Assembly (NCBI GenBank): GCA_004154925.1
Contig: QJNS01000036.1
Coordinates: 310,001 to 374,000, forward strand
DNA from: Monosporascus cannonballus
Taxonomy: Eukaryota; Ascomycota; Sordariomycetes; Xylariales
Direction: 5' to 3'
Length of the DNA: 64,000 bases
A program made the position numbers and the translations under genes. Shown in pieces: positions 13,401 through 24,644 of the stretch (position 1 is its first letter; each line of letters starts with the position of its first letter). Under the pieces are notes generated by a model, which was not told where the DNA came from, did no database searches, and was given only the letters and a program-made list of their open reading frames with translations.

Positions 13401-16281
13401 ATTAATTATTCGTTGAAAAGTTGCTGGTACGTTCGTAAGTCCTATTAGTATAATTAAATACTTAAATAGTCCGTATTTTGTTTTAAACGCTGTTTTCTAT
13501 TCGTATCCTTTTTTAATCCTGATAAGATTATATTTATCTTTAAAATCGAATGCTATAAACCATTTAGTTTCGTAAAGTTAATCTTTTATTTCCGTAATTA
13601 GGGGTAAAAATATTCAATCTTTAACAGTAACGTCATTTAATTGTCGATAATTAACTATAAGTTATAATTTCTTATTTTTCTTAGGTACGAAAAATATTAG
13701 ATATTTTGCTGGTAACTTCGAAAGTCGAATCCATTTTTTTGTAGCCGATTTTCCAGGTATTCTTTGAAAGTACGTAATTCGTTTTTATTAAGGTTATAGA
13801 TAAGGTAAAACTTTGTCGAAGATTTTTCTTCAAGGATTATTTCGTGATTTTATTTACTGTGTTTTGGTAATTTCGTATCAAGTTTCTTTTTGAAGAGCTA
13901 TTTGTATTTATGGTATTATAGTAACATATTAGTTAAATTTTCTAATTTTTGGGGCTGTTATTCTTGTTTTAAATCGTCGTTTAGTTATTTTAATTTTGCT
14001 TTGATAGTAATAACGATACGTCGTATTTTTTTAATGTTCGTTTTTTTTATGTTTTATTTCTTTGGGTGGTAAGGTATTTATCGTATCCTTATGCCTGCAT
14101 TTATCGTTATTATCGATTAAGTATTAAGATTTTAATTTTTTTTATCCGTTAATAGGATATAAAGTAAACCTTATTTGGCCAATTCTGTTATTAATTAAAA
14201 TTCCGTACTGGCGTATCCATAATAATCCTAAGATTATATCGTAATTCCTAAGTGAAACGATATCGAAATTAATTATCTGGTATTATCTTTAGATAAAAAT
14301 CTCAAAGTAATTAATTTCGCGTAAGATTTTTCCGTTATCGTAAACAAATTCCTAACCTTCGGTATTTGTTGCTATATAAGGTTTTAATTTGTATTTTCAT
14401 AGCAGTTTAAGTTTATTAATTATATTTGGTATAATATAATTTCCGCTTAAAGCTCTATAGTCCACCATTGCGGTATACCAGTACGTTCCGATTCGTATAT
14501 TTAAAGTGATAAAGTCGTTAACGTTTTTTATTGTTACGTTTAAAACTTTTTTTAAAAATTCCCTTTGATTTCTTTGTGTTTTATTATCCTACGGCTTTTT
14601 TATAAGTAATTTTTTTTTTAATTTTTGTTCGAATTTGTCCAGCTTTGCTTGTGTTTTTTTCGTTTAACGCGTTAAACTGTTATATTTGTTGTTGTTGCCG
14701 GCGTATTATTCCTTCGAACCGTATTAACTGTTTCTAATTTTGCCCCAGTTTTTCTTTTTATTAAGTAAATTGTTCTCTTATATTTACGATTGTATCCCAT
14801 TATGCGTTATTTCGACTGTCGTTCCAGAAATTTCCTATAAACTAACGTATTTTTTTGATAGCTTTTTTTTTGTAAGGGTTTGCCGTAAATGCCAATTCGA
14901 AATGGAGGTCTGTAATAACTTTCTGATAATGCTTTTTTACCGTACGCTGGATTAACTCCTTTTCCATTTGGTAATTGTACCATCCATAATAACAAAAGGG
15001 GGTTTCCTACGGGTATCATTTTCTTTTAAGCTAATTTTTTGTTTCGGCCAGTTATTAAACATTTTCTGGGGCTATGGTTCGAAGCTGTCAATATTATTAC
15101 TTATTATTCTTATTATACCCGGTACGGTTTGAAAAAATCGAATCTTTCGTAATATATACGAGTAATTCGTACGTAAATATATTATTTTTATTTTTTGTAA
15201 TCGGGATATTTTCGTTATCGACAGTATATAACATGTATTTTGCGGTATCGATTAGGTATTCCGGGACAGATTTTTTTTGTCCAGTTCTGATATTCGCGTA
15301 ACTATTCTTATAGCGCTTTTTACTGTATTCGTAATATTTATTAAGTTAACTTTTTGGCTTTTCGTATTTTTCGTCGAATTTTTTATCGTGATAATCCTTA
15401 TTAAACCTTTTGTAGTAAGCCTAATTCGTATTTAGTTTAGATTATATTAATAGCTTTATTATTATTTCCTTAGTTATTTCTAGGCTATCCCTCCAGTATG
15501 GGGGTCCAGTTATCTTATCGTGGTTTTTTAGGTTTCTTATATTTGTAAACCTTATGTCCCATTTTGCTATAATTAAAGTATTTAATCTGGCTCCAATCCT
15601 ATTTATAAGTAACACCGAATTCTATAAGTTCTGGCGCCATTTTATAAGAAATAAAGAGTGCGTTTTTTTTCCTTAATTGGATTTATATCCCGAACGTAAG
15701 ATGTATTATCCTTTCCTTTTTTGACGTTTTTTAAACTGTCGATTATCAATCTTAATTGCTTTTGCGATATACCGGTTTAGGGCAACTAGTTATTCGATCC
15801 GAATAATTTCATTTTTTATATCATCTTTTAACCCTTTATAAAATATATCGATAAGGCCGTTAGTTTCGTTATCTCCCTATCCGGCCTTAGCCGCAAGATT
15901 TTTGAAGGCTACGGCGTACTTAGACGTAAATTCTTTTTATTAGAGTTACAGGAATTATTGGGCCGTAGATTATTTTTTATCCGGAATGCCGAAATTATCG
16001 CGTATTTTATTTTCGAAATTGGTATAAAATAAAAAGATTTCGTTAATAAAGTCTTTCTTATCCGGCTTTTTTACTTTCAGGAAGTTTTTCATAATAGGCT
16101 TAAATTAATTAATAACGTTTTCTATTATGTATACTTCTACTGTTAGGACCATATCTGTTGAGTTACTAAGGTTTAGGAAGCGAAAATAAATTCGTACCTA
16201 AGTTAAAAAAATTTAAGGGTTACCTTTTTATCGTAAGGTTCCGGCTTTTTAGGCTTTATGCGAGCAAAAACGATTTAGGCA
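10479..16281 (-). pseudogene. Ty3-gypsy gag-pol (element G), minus strand
   Basis: Reading down from 16.28 kb on the minus strand: gag with a zinc knuckle near 15550-15580 (YFNYSKMGHKVYKY, Cys to Tyr changes); an aspartic-protease-like motif AMVDYRALSGNYI with AMVD at 14460-14471; reverse transcriptase with an intact YLDD at 13350-13361 (VVCYLDDILIFSETKKA); RNase H at 12660-12863 (ELNYGIPDKEFIAIIMAF, VYTDYQNL); and an integrase core at about 11900-12130 (YYDNIFVIVDRFTNFF). This order is diagnostic of Ty3-gypsy. Stops and frame breaks occur throughout, so the element is dead although the polymerase active site survived. Confidence 0.85.
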
Positions 16282-16286
16282 GATAA

Positions 16287-16451
16287 TGTCAGCTAGCCAG
16301 GGTGTGCTATAGCACACCAAATACGGAAAGGTCACCTTCTGAACGGAGTATATATACTCCGTTCCTAAGCTACACTAAAGTTGTACGCGTTGCGAAAGCG
16401 CACGCAATTAGCTGAATGCAACAACGTAATTGATATCCTTTATATCTGATA
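16287..16451 (+). repeat. Copia 5' LTR (165 bp)
   Basis: Starts TGTCAGCTAGCC and ends ATATCTGATA (ancestral ...CTGACA). It contains two perfect palindromes: an 18-bp one at 16301-16318 (GGTGTGCTATAGCACACC) and a 24-bp one at 16341-16364 with arms GAACGGAGTATA. Its partner is 21625-21789. Confidence 0.93.
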
Positions 16452-16559
16452 ATTAAAAATCTTAATCGCTTAAATATTAATTAATCAGCTATTGCTAAGA
16501 CGATATAAGCTGTATATCAATAGCAATTATATTTATCTTTAGAAATCCTTAATGGCAAT

Positions 16560-19500
16560 TATATCGCCAGCGTCCGCCGTTATTTATAAAGGGCCTAAGG
16601 ATTAGGACCGCTTTAAGGGCGAATTCCAATTTAAAACATATACGCTTAATATATGGGATTATATCGATCCTGATCAGTTACTTCCGTAACTTATTAAACC
16701 AATAAAACCCGACATAACCTCTTATCCCAAAAAACGAATTCGCCATACGGCGCGTTCTAATACCTTATTATCGTCCTTATCGTCCGGAGGAACCACCGAA
16801 AAGATTAATTTTACGGGATACCTAATAAATACCCTTAAGATAACGACCGAAAGTAAATAAGCCTATAATTAGGACTTTACGGCGTATACCTACAAGGATC
16901 GTAAGTACGAGAACTTCCGTAAGAACCATAACGATCTTACGAAATGGGTCCTAGAGTTGGTATTTCCAATGATTAAAAAAACGAATCTCCTCCTTGGGAA
17001 GAACTTACGGGACTGGTACGCCAAATTAGTTGAATTAGGCAAGGTGTACGATAACAAGCTCCTGATTAATATCTAACGAAAATACCGCAAACGATTAAAG
17101 CAAGTTTCGAAGTCGGCGAAAAAGCTAAACGAATAAATTATAAGGTGGCAAAAGGTTATGGCCCTGGAATAACGATACGGTATTCCAAAAACGAAAATAA
17201 CGATTATATAGGTTAACGACTTATGTACGGCATTGTCCCTTATTATAAAAACCTGGATAACCATTTTCCAGATAGTGAAAAAAATTAAGATCGATAACGG
17301 GTCGATTAGTTATTAAGAAATGGCTGCTAGCTTTTTGGACTATTGGAATATAACCTATTAATAACCGTTAAGAAGTCTTAAGGCAGTATTTCCAACCTTC
17401 CATAGGGCTTCCGCAGATCCTATTAATTAAGACGATCCTGATCAGAACGAAGCCTAATTTACTAACCGACAGCCACGGGGCAGAACCCCAGGGCGAGCTC
17501 CAAAACAAGGCAGCCGTAAAAGTTCATATTCGGACCGAAGTGGCAGCAAGCAAAAACGCAACAAATCGGATACCCAGGGTACCCGTTATAAGGCTTGCAT
17601 GCACCCCTATTACGGATTACCTTAATGCTATTATGCTTTTCCCAATAAAGCCCCAAAAAACTTCCGTTTTAACGAAGCCATAACCGCTTATATAAAGGAC
17701 AGGATAACTTCTGATTAATCCCTAAAAAAGGAAATTAACCGGCTGTCGAAAAGCATGGAGAAACTAATTGCCAAAAAGACGGAATAATTCCCAAAAGGAA
17801 TAAAACAGGTGTTAACGTACTTTCTGATCAGTTACGTACGTAGCGCAATAAGTGTTTCGTCTTATCCCCTAAGGAATTCCTCCATCCTAGACTCAGGATC
17901 GACGATACATATCTTTAATATAATCAGCAAATTCCTTAATTATAAACCTATTATATAAGGCAACAAAATGTACGTTGGCAGTAATTTCGTCCCGATTAGT
18001 AATTACGAAAAAGTAAATATGTTATTTCGAAATCCCGACGATATAAAAACGTTGCGTTTATACGATATAACCTATTACAAAAACTTCGTATGCAATTTGG
18101 TATTATTCCGATAACTCCGGAAAAAAAGATATTAATAAGATAATAAAAGGATTAATAATTATATTCGAAATAAATATAATTAAATTATTATTACGTTAAT
18201 AAACAAATGTAATTAATTTGTTTTCGAAAATATCGACGTAATAACCTTTAACGTAATATTTGCGGTTTATAAACGAAACGTTAACTTAAGAACTGCAAAA
18301 TTATTACGTACCGGCAATAGGACCATATAATATTTACGCTTAAGTTATCCAGGCCCTAAAATAATCGCTTAATTTCCGTCCTATATAAAAGGGGTATAAC
18401 TAAAAGGCCTTACGACAGTTAAATACCAGGCCTACGGCAAAACAAAAGCTAAAAGGCAAATACGTCGCATTCCGAAAAAAGGAATTTCCCGATTAGGCCA
18501 AAGAATAGCCGTCGACTTTACAGATTTCGAAGGAAATCCGGAAGAATACAGATACGTAATGTTCGTTACCAACAGATACTTAGGTTACATTTAAGATATT
18601 TATCTTAAAAACCGAAAACAAAATACCTTAATTAGCGCATTCCGATATCTTTTAGGCGTTTTTAAAAATTAAAATAAAGTTCTTCCGTAAATAATTAAAT
18701 GCGATAACGAAATTTTGAAAAATTATTTACTTCGAAATACGTTATAATCGCCTCCTTTTAATATTAAATTGGAACCTTTAACACCTTATACCCAAACCCA
18801 GAACAGGGATATAAAGCGTTTAGGGGATATAATTAAAAAGAAAATAACCGTAATGCGAAATAACGTTAAATTACCTTTATTCTTAATTATATATATTTTT
18901 AAAGCAATAATGTATCTATATAACTACATCCCTAAATACGGACTTTTTTGGCAAAACCCATACGAAATTTACTATATTTACCTAGCGTACAAAAACGGTA
19001 TTATAATGCTTAATCGTAAACCCCAGCAAACCTACTTACAAATTTACGGTTATATGGCCTATGTTATAACGAAAACCGTTATAAAGAAAAAATAAAGGCT
19101 TTAAAAACTGAACTTAAAAGCTTAAATCGATTACTTTATCGATTACCGATTAACGAATATTTCCGAAGTTTGGAACTTTTGAACAAATAAGGTTATTATT
19201 ATTTAAAACGTATAATTTAACAAGAAGATTACTTTTTCCGGAAATATTAAAAACCTTAAGGACGACCTTTTTTATATTAGCGAAAACGAATTATAACGCA
19301 TTTTTCGACAGGTATTTATACTTAATCAGGTTATAAGCCACCCAAATATATATATATAAAAAGAAAATAAAAACCTAAACGGAACAATTTAAATATCGGT
19401 TGGACCGGAGATTATAAAATAAAGCGGTATTAACGCAAAAAATGTATAGGATAAGCAAAAATAAGCCTATTTGCAAAAGATTAATCACCCTTATACGACC

Positions 19501-21435
19501 GCTGTATTCGAGCTATTTTTATCCCCTAAACCATTTTCTTCCCAGCGTTTGTTTTGATAACTATTACGATCATTGCGCCGACGGGAGAAATAAAGGTAGC
19601 CCTAAGTTTCTGTCATACTGTTCAACCCAGAGTGACGGTAAAAGACGAAGGCATCCCACGGTTAAAAAAGAGTTTACCGTACATCCCGTATCGAAAAAAT
19701 GGTTTTCGATACGATTACAAAGTATAAAAAGCCGTATTTAACGCAGGACGTAAAACTTACTTTATTAATACGATCGATAACCGGCCGGTAAGCTGCGGAA
19801 ATTTAGGGAAGTTAATAACCCGAAATACGCGCCGCTCTGATCGGAAAAATTTTAATCCATTAACATACGAAAAAATACCCAAATCGCAAAACCGGATATA
19901 TAGGCGTAACTTATTTCCATTGCCGTAAGGCCATAAAGAGCTAAGTACATACCCGTTAGGGCAATAATTTTTAAAAGCCGAAAAAATTTATTTACAAAGT
20001 TATAAGGATATGTAATTCTGGGAAACCGTTAATCAGTTTTTTACTAAAGGAAAATAGGTTTTAAGATGTATATAAGTATATATCTATAAGTTCGATAAGG
20101 ACGGTTAACTGTAAAAGTGCAAAGTACGACTTATAATACGCGGTAATTAGCAGCTGAAAAGCGCGTATAGCAATATATATACGTTTACGTTTGCCGGAAG
20201 GTTTTTCCGAATGTTAATCGCCATTATAGCCTAATTTAACTTAGAACTTAAACAGTATAACGTTATTAATGCTTTCGTTTACGCAAATCTCCTTTACGAC
20301 ATATATATGAAAACGCCCTTAGGGTACCTATATTATGGCAAAATCCTACAGATCAGGAAGGCCTTATACGGCTTAAAGGAATTACCGTTATTATGGCAGA
20401 AAAACTTTACCAGCATATTAAAAAATTTAGGATTTGACTTTATTCCTTATAAACCTTATTATGTTTTCGTTAAAGGGTATTCCTTTTCTTTTACGTTAAT
20501 AATATTATCGTTACGTACTACAAAAAAAACTAACACCTCGTCGATCAGGCGATTTAACAAATTAAAGAACGGTATACCCTTTTAGGGGGTAAAAACCTTT
20601 AATGGTTCCTCGGTATCAAAATAATCAAAAACCGCGTTAAGCGGAAAATCTGGTTATCCCAATCTGACTTTATAAATAAGCTGGCTAACCTTATTCCCAA
20701 AGAACGTTTAAATAACCTTCCAAATATTCCGATAATTACTTTTAAGCTATTACCTAACTTTGATCTGGCCTATCCAAGTTTAATTAATAAATATCAAAAA
20801 AAAATAAGTTCGATTCTGTACGTAACGGTTAATACCCGACCCGATATATCCTTTACTATATCCCGATTAGTACGATTTAATTTAAACCTTAAACCGTATA
20901 TTATAAAGCAGCTAATCGAGTTATATTATACCTGATCGGAACCAAGATATAGGCTCTGCAGTTCGGCGGCGAGGATTCGATAGATATATGGAACGACGCT
21001 TCCTTTGCGGATAACACCATCAACCAAAAAAGCTCCCAAGCATACGTTATAAAGTTATTTGGAGAAGTAATCGGGTAAAAAGCTAATAAGCAAAATACAG
21101 TAACTATTTTTATAACCGAAACGGAATTATTGTTTTTTATACAAGCTACCAAAAAAACCTTCTTCATTTCCCGATTAATTATTAAGCTGGGAATTAACCT
21201 AAAGACGGGACCATTAAATATATGGTATAATAATTTGCAAATTATACGGCTCGTTAACGCAAATATCGTCCTTCTTATAACAAAACTACGACATATTAAT
21301 ATATATAACCACTGGCTACGAAAAACAGCAAAAAAGGACCTGATCAAAGTAAATTATACACTTACGAATAATATATTAGCAAATAGACTAACAAAAACCT
21401 TACCAAAAAAAGCCTTTAAACATTTTATAAAGTAG
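16560..21435 (+). pseudogene. Ty1-copia gag-pol polyprotein, RIP-inactivated
   Basis: Domains run in copia order (gag, protease, integrase, reverse transcriptase, RNase H). Protease: LDSGSTIHIFN near 17889-17921. Integrase: VDFTDFEGNPEEYRYVMFV near 18511-18567 and a C-terminal block at 18769-19095 (PYTQTQNRDIKRLGDIIKKK, YIPKYGLFWQNPYEI). Reverse transcriptase: KALYGLKELPLLWQ (ALYGL at 20361-20375). The catalytic YVDD reads YVNN at 20492-20503, both Asp codons GAT to AAT. RNase H: IWNDASFADNTINQKSSQAY near 20975-21040, continuing in an open frame 21130-21435 to TKLRHINIYNHWLR. There are numerous stops, many of them TAG or TAA. Integrase preceding reverse transcriptase separates it from gypsy. 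Confidence 0.9.
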
Positions 21436-21624
21436 CTAGAATTAATAGATATCACGGAAACCCTTAAATAGCGGAGGAACACTTTACGGGTAATTTCAGA
21501 GGCGGAATTAGCCGATTACGAGGATTCAATCGCCGGAGGAGAAGTGGAATAAACAGCTGCAGCTCTAGGAAATGGTGAAAAGTGATAATCAACGCCCTGA
21601 ATGCTTCAAGGCGTTGAAGGGGTG

Positions 21625-21789
21625 TGTCAGCTAGCCAGGGTGTGCTATAGCACACCAAATACGGAAAGGTCACCTTCTGAACGGAGTATATATACTCCGT
21701 TCCTAAGCTACACTAAAGTTGTACGCGTTGCGAGAGCGCACGCAATTAGCTGAATACAACAACGCAACTGATATCCCTTATATCTGACA
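21625..21789 (+). repeat. Copia 3' LTR (165 bp)
   Basis: TGTCAG...CTGACA, with palindromes at 21639-21656 and 21679-21702 matching those of the 5' LTR. Less mutated than the 5' copy: each of the roughly six differences is a transition. It is followed directly by the GATAA duplication. Confidence 0.94.
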
Positions 21790-21794
21790 GATAA

Positions 21795-21944
21795 CGTAAC
21801 CTTAAGTTGTTAAACTTTTTTTTCCAATTTCCGAATTCGAGCCTAAAACTATTAAATAAGGGTTTCTTAAATGTTAGTCGATATTTTAATAATATTAAAT
21901 ATTGTTCAAAGTTTAACGGTACTATTAAACAAAAGCTTATAACA
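21795..21944 (-). other. Gypsy G leader between 5' LTR and copia insertion
   Basis: About 150 bp of the untranslated leader and start of gag of gypsy G, separated from the rest of G by the nested copia. On the minus strand it begins GTTATAAGCTTTTG after the LTR. The same block follows the 5' LTR of element A (3646 onward), so it probably holds the primer-binding site; I did not identify the primer tRNA. Confidence 0.6.
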
Positions 21945-22325
21945 TATAACGAACTATACGGTTTAACCAATTATTAAACCTTAAGTTAACGGATTTATGT
22001 TAACAAGAATATCGTAAAAATCTAAGTAATAAATACAGTAACGTATTACGTTTCGTAAGATTAAAAGGGCCTTAAGTAACGATATTATATTATAAGCTAA
22101 AACTATTTAAACTATGGAATTAATAAACGTATATATTCTGATTTCTTTATTACTGTTCATCTTTGTTTAGCAAAGCCTTGCTAAGCGGCTGCTTAATGCT
22201 GCTTAGTCGTACTTAGTTATGCTCAGTTGAGACCCGCTGAGCACTGATTACGTAACCCTGAACTAGCGTAGCTTATGATCTTGGCTGGACCGTTTTCGCA
22301 GGCCCAGCTGGTTTGGGTTGTAACA
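21945..22325 (-). repeat. Gypsy G 5' LTR (381 bp)
   Basis: Right-hand LTR of gypsy G, ending GGTTTGGGTTGTAACA on the plus strand, followed by the CCTAC duplication. It includes a run of repeated CTTAGT/GCTTAATGCTGC-like motifs near 22165-22225. Confidence 0.9.
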
Positions 22326-22330
22326 CCTAC

Positions 22331-22398
22331 GATACTTCTGCTAACATAAACTCGTACAACTAAGGTTTAATAGTTAGTTAAATCCCTTAGCCATTATA
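22331..22398 (+). repeat. Gypsy A 3' LTR, distal part
   Basis: Continuation of the 3' LTR interrupted at 10097: GATACTTCTGCTAACATAAA to TAGCCATTATA. It corresponds to 57776-57844 in gypsy C. Element A ends here, and the downstream sequence belongs to a pogo/Fot1-like transposon. Confidence 0.8.
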
Positions 22399-22419
22399 CG
22401 AACGCACTTATTTTCGCCG

Positions 22420-23970
22420 CAAAATTAAAGGCATATAGACTCGAAAAGAATATAACCAGAATCGTTTAAAAGTATCTAAGATTTTTAAAAACAGGTTAAT
22501 TAAATAAATCGTGATCCAGAGCCAGCTTAAGTACGTTCCTTTTTATACCCGATTTCGTACGTACGTATAATACCTTCTGATCAAATTTAATAATCCCGAA
22601 CGCCTAGAAAAAAAATAGGTAACGTAATTTCTTTAACGCCATTACGAAATTCGGACTTTAAGGAATCGAGTTATCGATTATCGACGCTTAAACGGAGTTA
22701 CGGAAGCTATTTATAAGGTGTTATTCGACCGGTTAACTCTGTCGAAAATACAGAAAATATACTTCCGAAATAGATATAATACCAATAAATTCGGAGTAAT
22801 AAAAAGTATGGAAAAAAACTTTTTCGTATTCGATAAAGCTTTTAAAAAGTTTATTTTCTTAAAGAATGCCTTTAAACGTATTTAAAGATCGGTTATAACC
22901 TGTATTAACGCCAACGGACAGCTTTTTTTCCCGTTAATTATATTTAACGGCCTTAACGTATAATAATAATGGTTTTTCGATACGGAGAATTAACTAAATA
23001 AAAACTAGTATTTTACGATATTTTCAAATAACTGGACTAATACCGATATTGGCTTAAAATAGCTGCGCGAAATATTTGTCCCTCATATGAAATCTATTAA
23101 CCCCTTAAAATGGAGGCTTTTTATTATCGACGGTTATAATAGCTATATAGTTGAAAAGTTTATATAGATCTATTTAGTTAATAGAATTTATATCGTTTTC
23201 TTGTTCTTATATTTATCGTACGCCTGTTAACCGTTTAACATAAATATTCTTTCCGTCTTAAAACGTAAATACCGTTATTGGTTCCGGAAGCGCTATTATG
23301 GAAGGGTTTCGGAGATAACAGATAAGACGGACTTCTTATAAGCGCTTGCTAAGATTTGGAAAAAGGTTATAAATGTTCCCTAATATATCACAAAAGGTTT
23401 TAAAGCTTTAAAAATATAACTCGTTAATCGGAATAAGGTTTCACAAAGTAAATATATAAAGAAAAACGAAAATGTAAAAAATGAACCGGTTACTACATCG
23501 TTTATCATTTTATAACAGCTCGATTTTCTCGAACTAATTATTTTAATAAGCCTTAATACGCCTAAATTTTTAAAGGATTTAAAAATCTTTAAAAAAGCCC
23601 TGATTAAAGTCGACCCGGCCTTTGAAAAAGTTACCGCTCGACTTCTTTTCCGTAAAATAAATAAAGTACTTAACCTTTTTAATAGCGAATTAACCGTTTT
23701 CGAAAATTGCAATAACCAATTAACTTTAGCTCTTAAAAACGTACGCCTGAAAAAGCCGAAAAAGGTAGAAACTAATCTTAATCAAAAATTCATACGCTTG
23801 AAAAACGTTAGGCAAATAAAAGCAGAGCAGAAAGATAACGCGCAAAAGCCTTCCTTTGTCATTCCGCGAAACGAAGCCCAAAATAAAAAAAGAAAGGAAA
23901 ACGAATATGATACTAATAATCCTGATTGCATAATAATGCGATTACGATAAAACCCGAAGTAAGTTGTTTA
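22420..23970 (+). pseudogene. Pogo/Fot1-type (DDE_1) transposase, truncated and broken
   Basis: One plus-strand frame with stops can be followed for most of its length. Recognisable blocks are RYNTNKFGVIKSMEKNFFVF, where the expected first catalytic Asp of the N-x-D-E-x-G motif is Asn; CINANGQLFFPLIIFNGLNV; WRLFIIDGYNSYIVEKFI, the second catalytic Asp block with Asp kept and His changed to Tyr; and a third block (PFNINILSVLKRKYRYWF) where QPLD is lost. The C-terminal third is basic and coiled-coil-like, ending near KKRKENEYDTNN. Family recognition rests on these blocks. The left end is cut by element A at 22398. Confidence 0.78.
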
Positions 23971-24032
23971 AGTGGTTATTAAGTTATTGATTTTTGAATA
24001 AATAGATGATTTGGAGGAGATAGCCTCAAATT

Positions 24033-24092
24033 GGGGGTGGGGCGTGAAGGGGGTGGTGCGTAAAGGGGGTGGTGCGTGAAGTGGGTGGCTAA
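24033..24092. repeat. G-rich 16-bp tandem repeat
   Basis: About 3.7 copies of a 16-bp unit close to GGGGGTGGTGCGTGAA at 24033-24048, 24049-24064, 24065-24080 and a diverged partial copy. It lies just downstream of the pogo-like transposase frame, so it may be part of its terminal repeat; the intact pogo-like element at 33456 also has a repeated motif inside its inverted repeats. The G-runs could form a quadruplex. Confidence 0.75.
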
Positions 24093-24644
24093 CTTATAGG
24101 TCTAGGGACTAGTATAGGTTCCATGAGGTTACAATAAGCTTTAAGACGCATACTAGGGCAAAAAAAGCCTTGCCAAAAACTATTAGATGGAGACTTATAT
24201 TACTACACATACAGTATTCGGATCTTGGCCGCTGCATCTTCTTCCACATGTTCTTGGAATTGTCAATCTTACTTTGGGAGCACATTATATTAGGCCTACG
24301 ACAAACTAGGAAGTACTACATTATTCACACGGGGTTCCTAAAGTCTCAGCATGGATGCGCATCGGAGGTTCTATGAACTCAGAAAGCTTGCATCATGATA
24401 CCACGGAATCCACATGTACCATGATATTGTACATGTATTAAAATTATACAAAGTTCGCCGGCGAGGCCGGTATGGTATCATGAGTAGTGATGCAGGTGAT
24501 CCGCCATGAAAAGTAACCCTTTCCGACATCATGTATTTATAAAACAAGGGGAGTCGTCCAACCATCCGTCTATAATGTTCCCATCCCAACACTATGCAAA
24601 GTAAAAAAGAGAGTAGATCTCTAAGAAAAGAGTGGCTGCTAATT
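24093..24644. other. Intergenic, start of GC-balanced island
   Basis: Composition changes here from AT-rich repeat to balanced sequence. Short open frames on both strands (up to 73 codons) show no recognisable motif. It would contain the 3' untranslated region of the minus-strand transporter gene. Confidence 0.6.

Larger units (their letters stand above)
16287..21789 (+). mobile_element. Complete Ty1-copia retrotransposon (5.5 kb), nested in gypsy G
   Basis: A structurally complete copia element of 5503 bp with two 165-bp LTRs and a perfect target-site duplication GATAA (16282-16286 and 21790-21794). The LTRs differ at about six sites, all transitions. It is the best-preserved member of the copia family in the window and serves as the reference for the copies at 1284-3455, 31804-44647, 39146-44621 and 63176-64000. 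Coding sequence is described separately. Confidence 0.93.
10098..22325 (-). mobile_element. Ty3-gypsy element G, minus strand, with nested copia
   Basis: Bounded by two 381-bp LTRs (10098-10478 and 21945-22325) and flanked by a perfect 5-bp target-site duplication CCTAC (10093-10097 and 22326-22330). Removing the nested copia (16287-21789 plus one GATAA copy) leaves about 6.7 kb, a normal length for the superfamily. It is inserted in the 3' LTR of gypsy A. Its LTRs are related to A's in the 3' half but diverge at the start, so A and G are different subfamilies. G is less damaged than A or C. Confidence 0.9.
22399..24092 (+). mobile_element. Pogo/Fot1-like DNA transposon relic, right part
   Basis: Sequence immediately after gypsy A encodes the central and C-terminal part of a pogo/Fot1-type transposase and runs to a G-rich 16-bp tandem repeat (24033-24092) that probably belongs to its terminal region. 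The left part is missing, as expected if element A was inserted into it and the remainder lies left of the window. It is more weakly RIP-mutated than its neighbours but still broken. Confidence 0.7.

Noticed and set aside
17462..17656. 64-codon minus-strand frame with several Cys (small secreted effector-like)
   Set aside because: Antisense to copia gag; no signal peptide and no independent support.
20901..21347. 148-codon open frame on the minus strand
   Set aside because: It is antisense to the copia RNase H region, whose plus-strand reading (IWNDASFADNTINQKSS, TKLRHINIYNHWLR) is clearly the real one.
22165..22225. CTTAGT/GCTTAA repeats considered as telomeric repeats
   Set aside because: They lie within a gypsy LTR present in two copies and do not match TTAGGG arrays.
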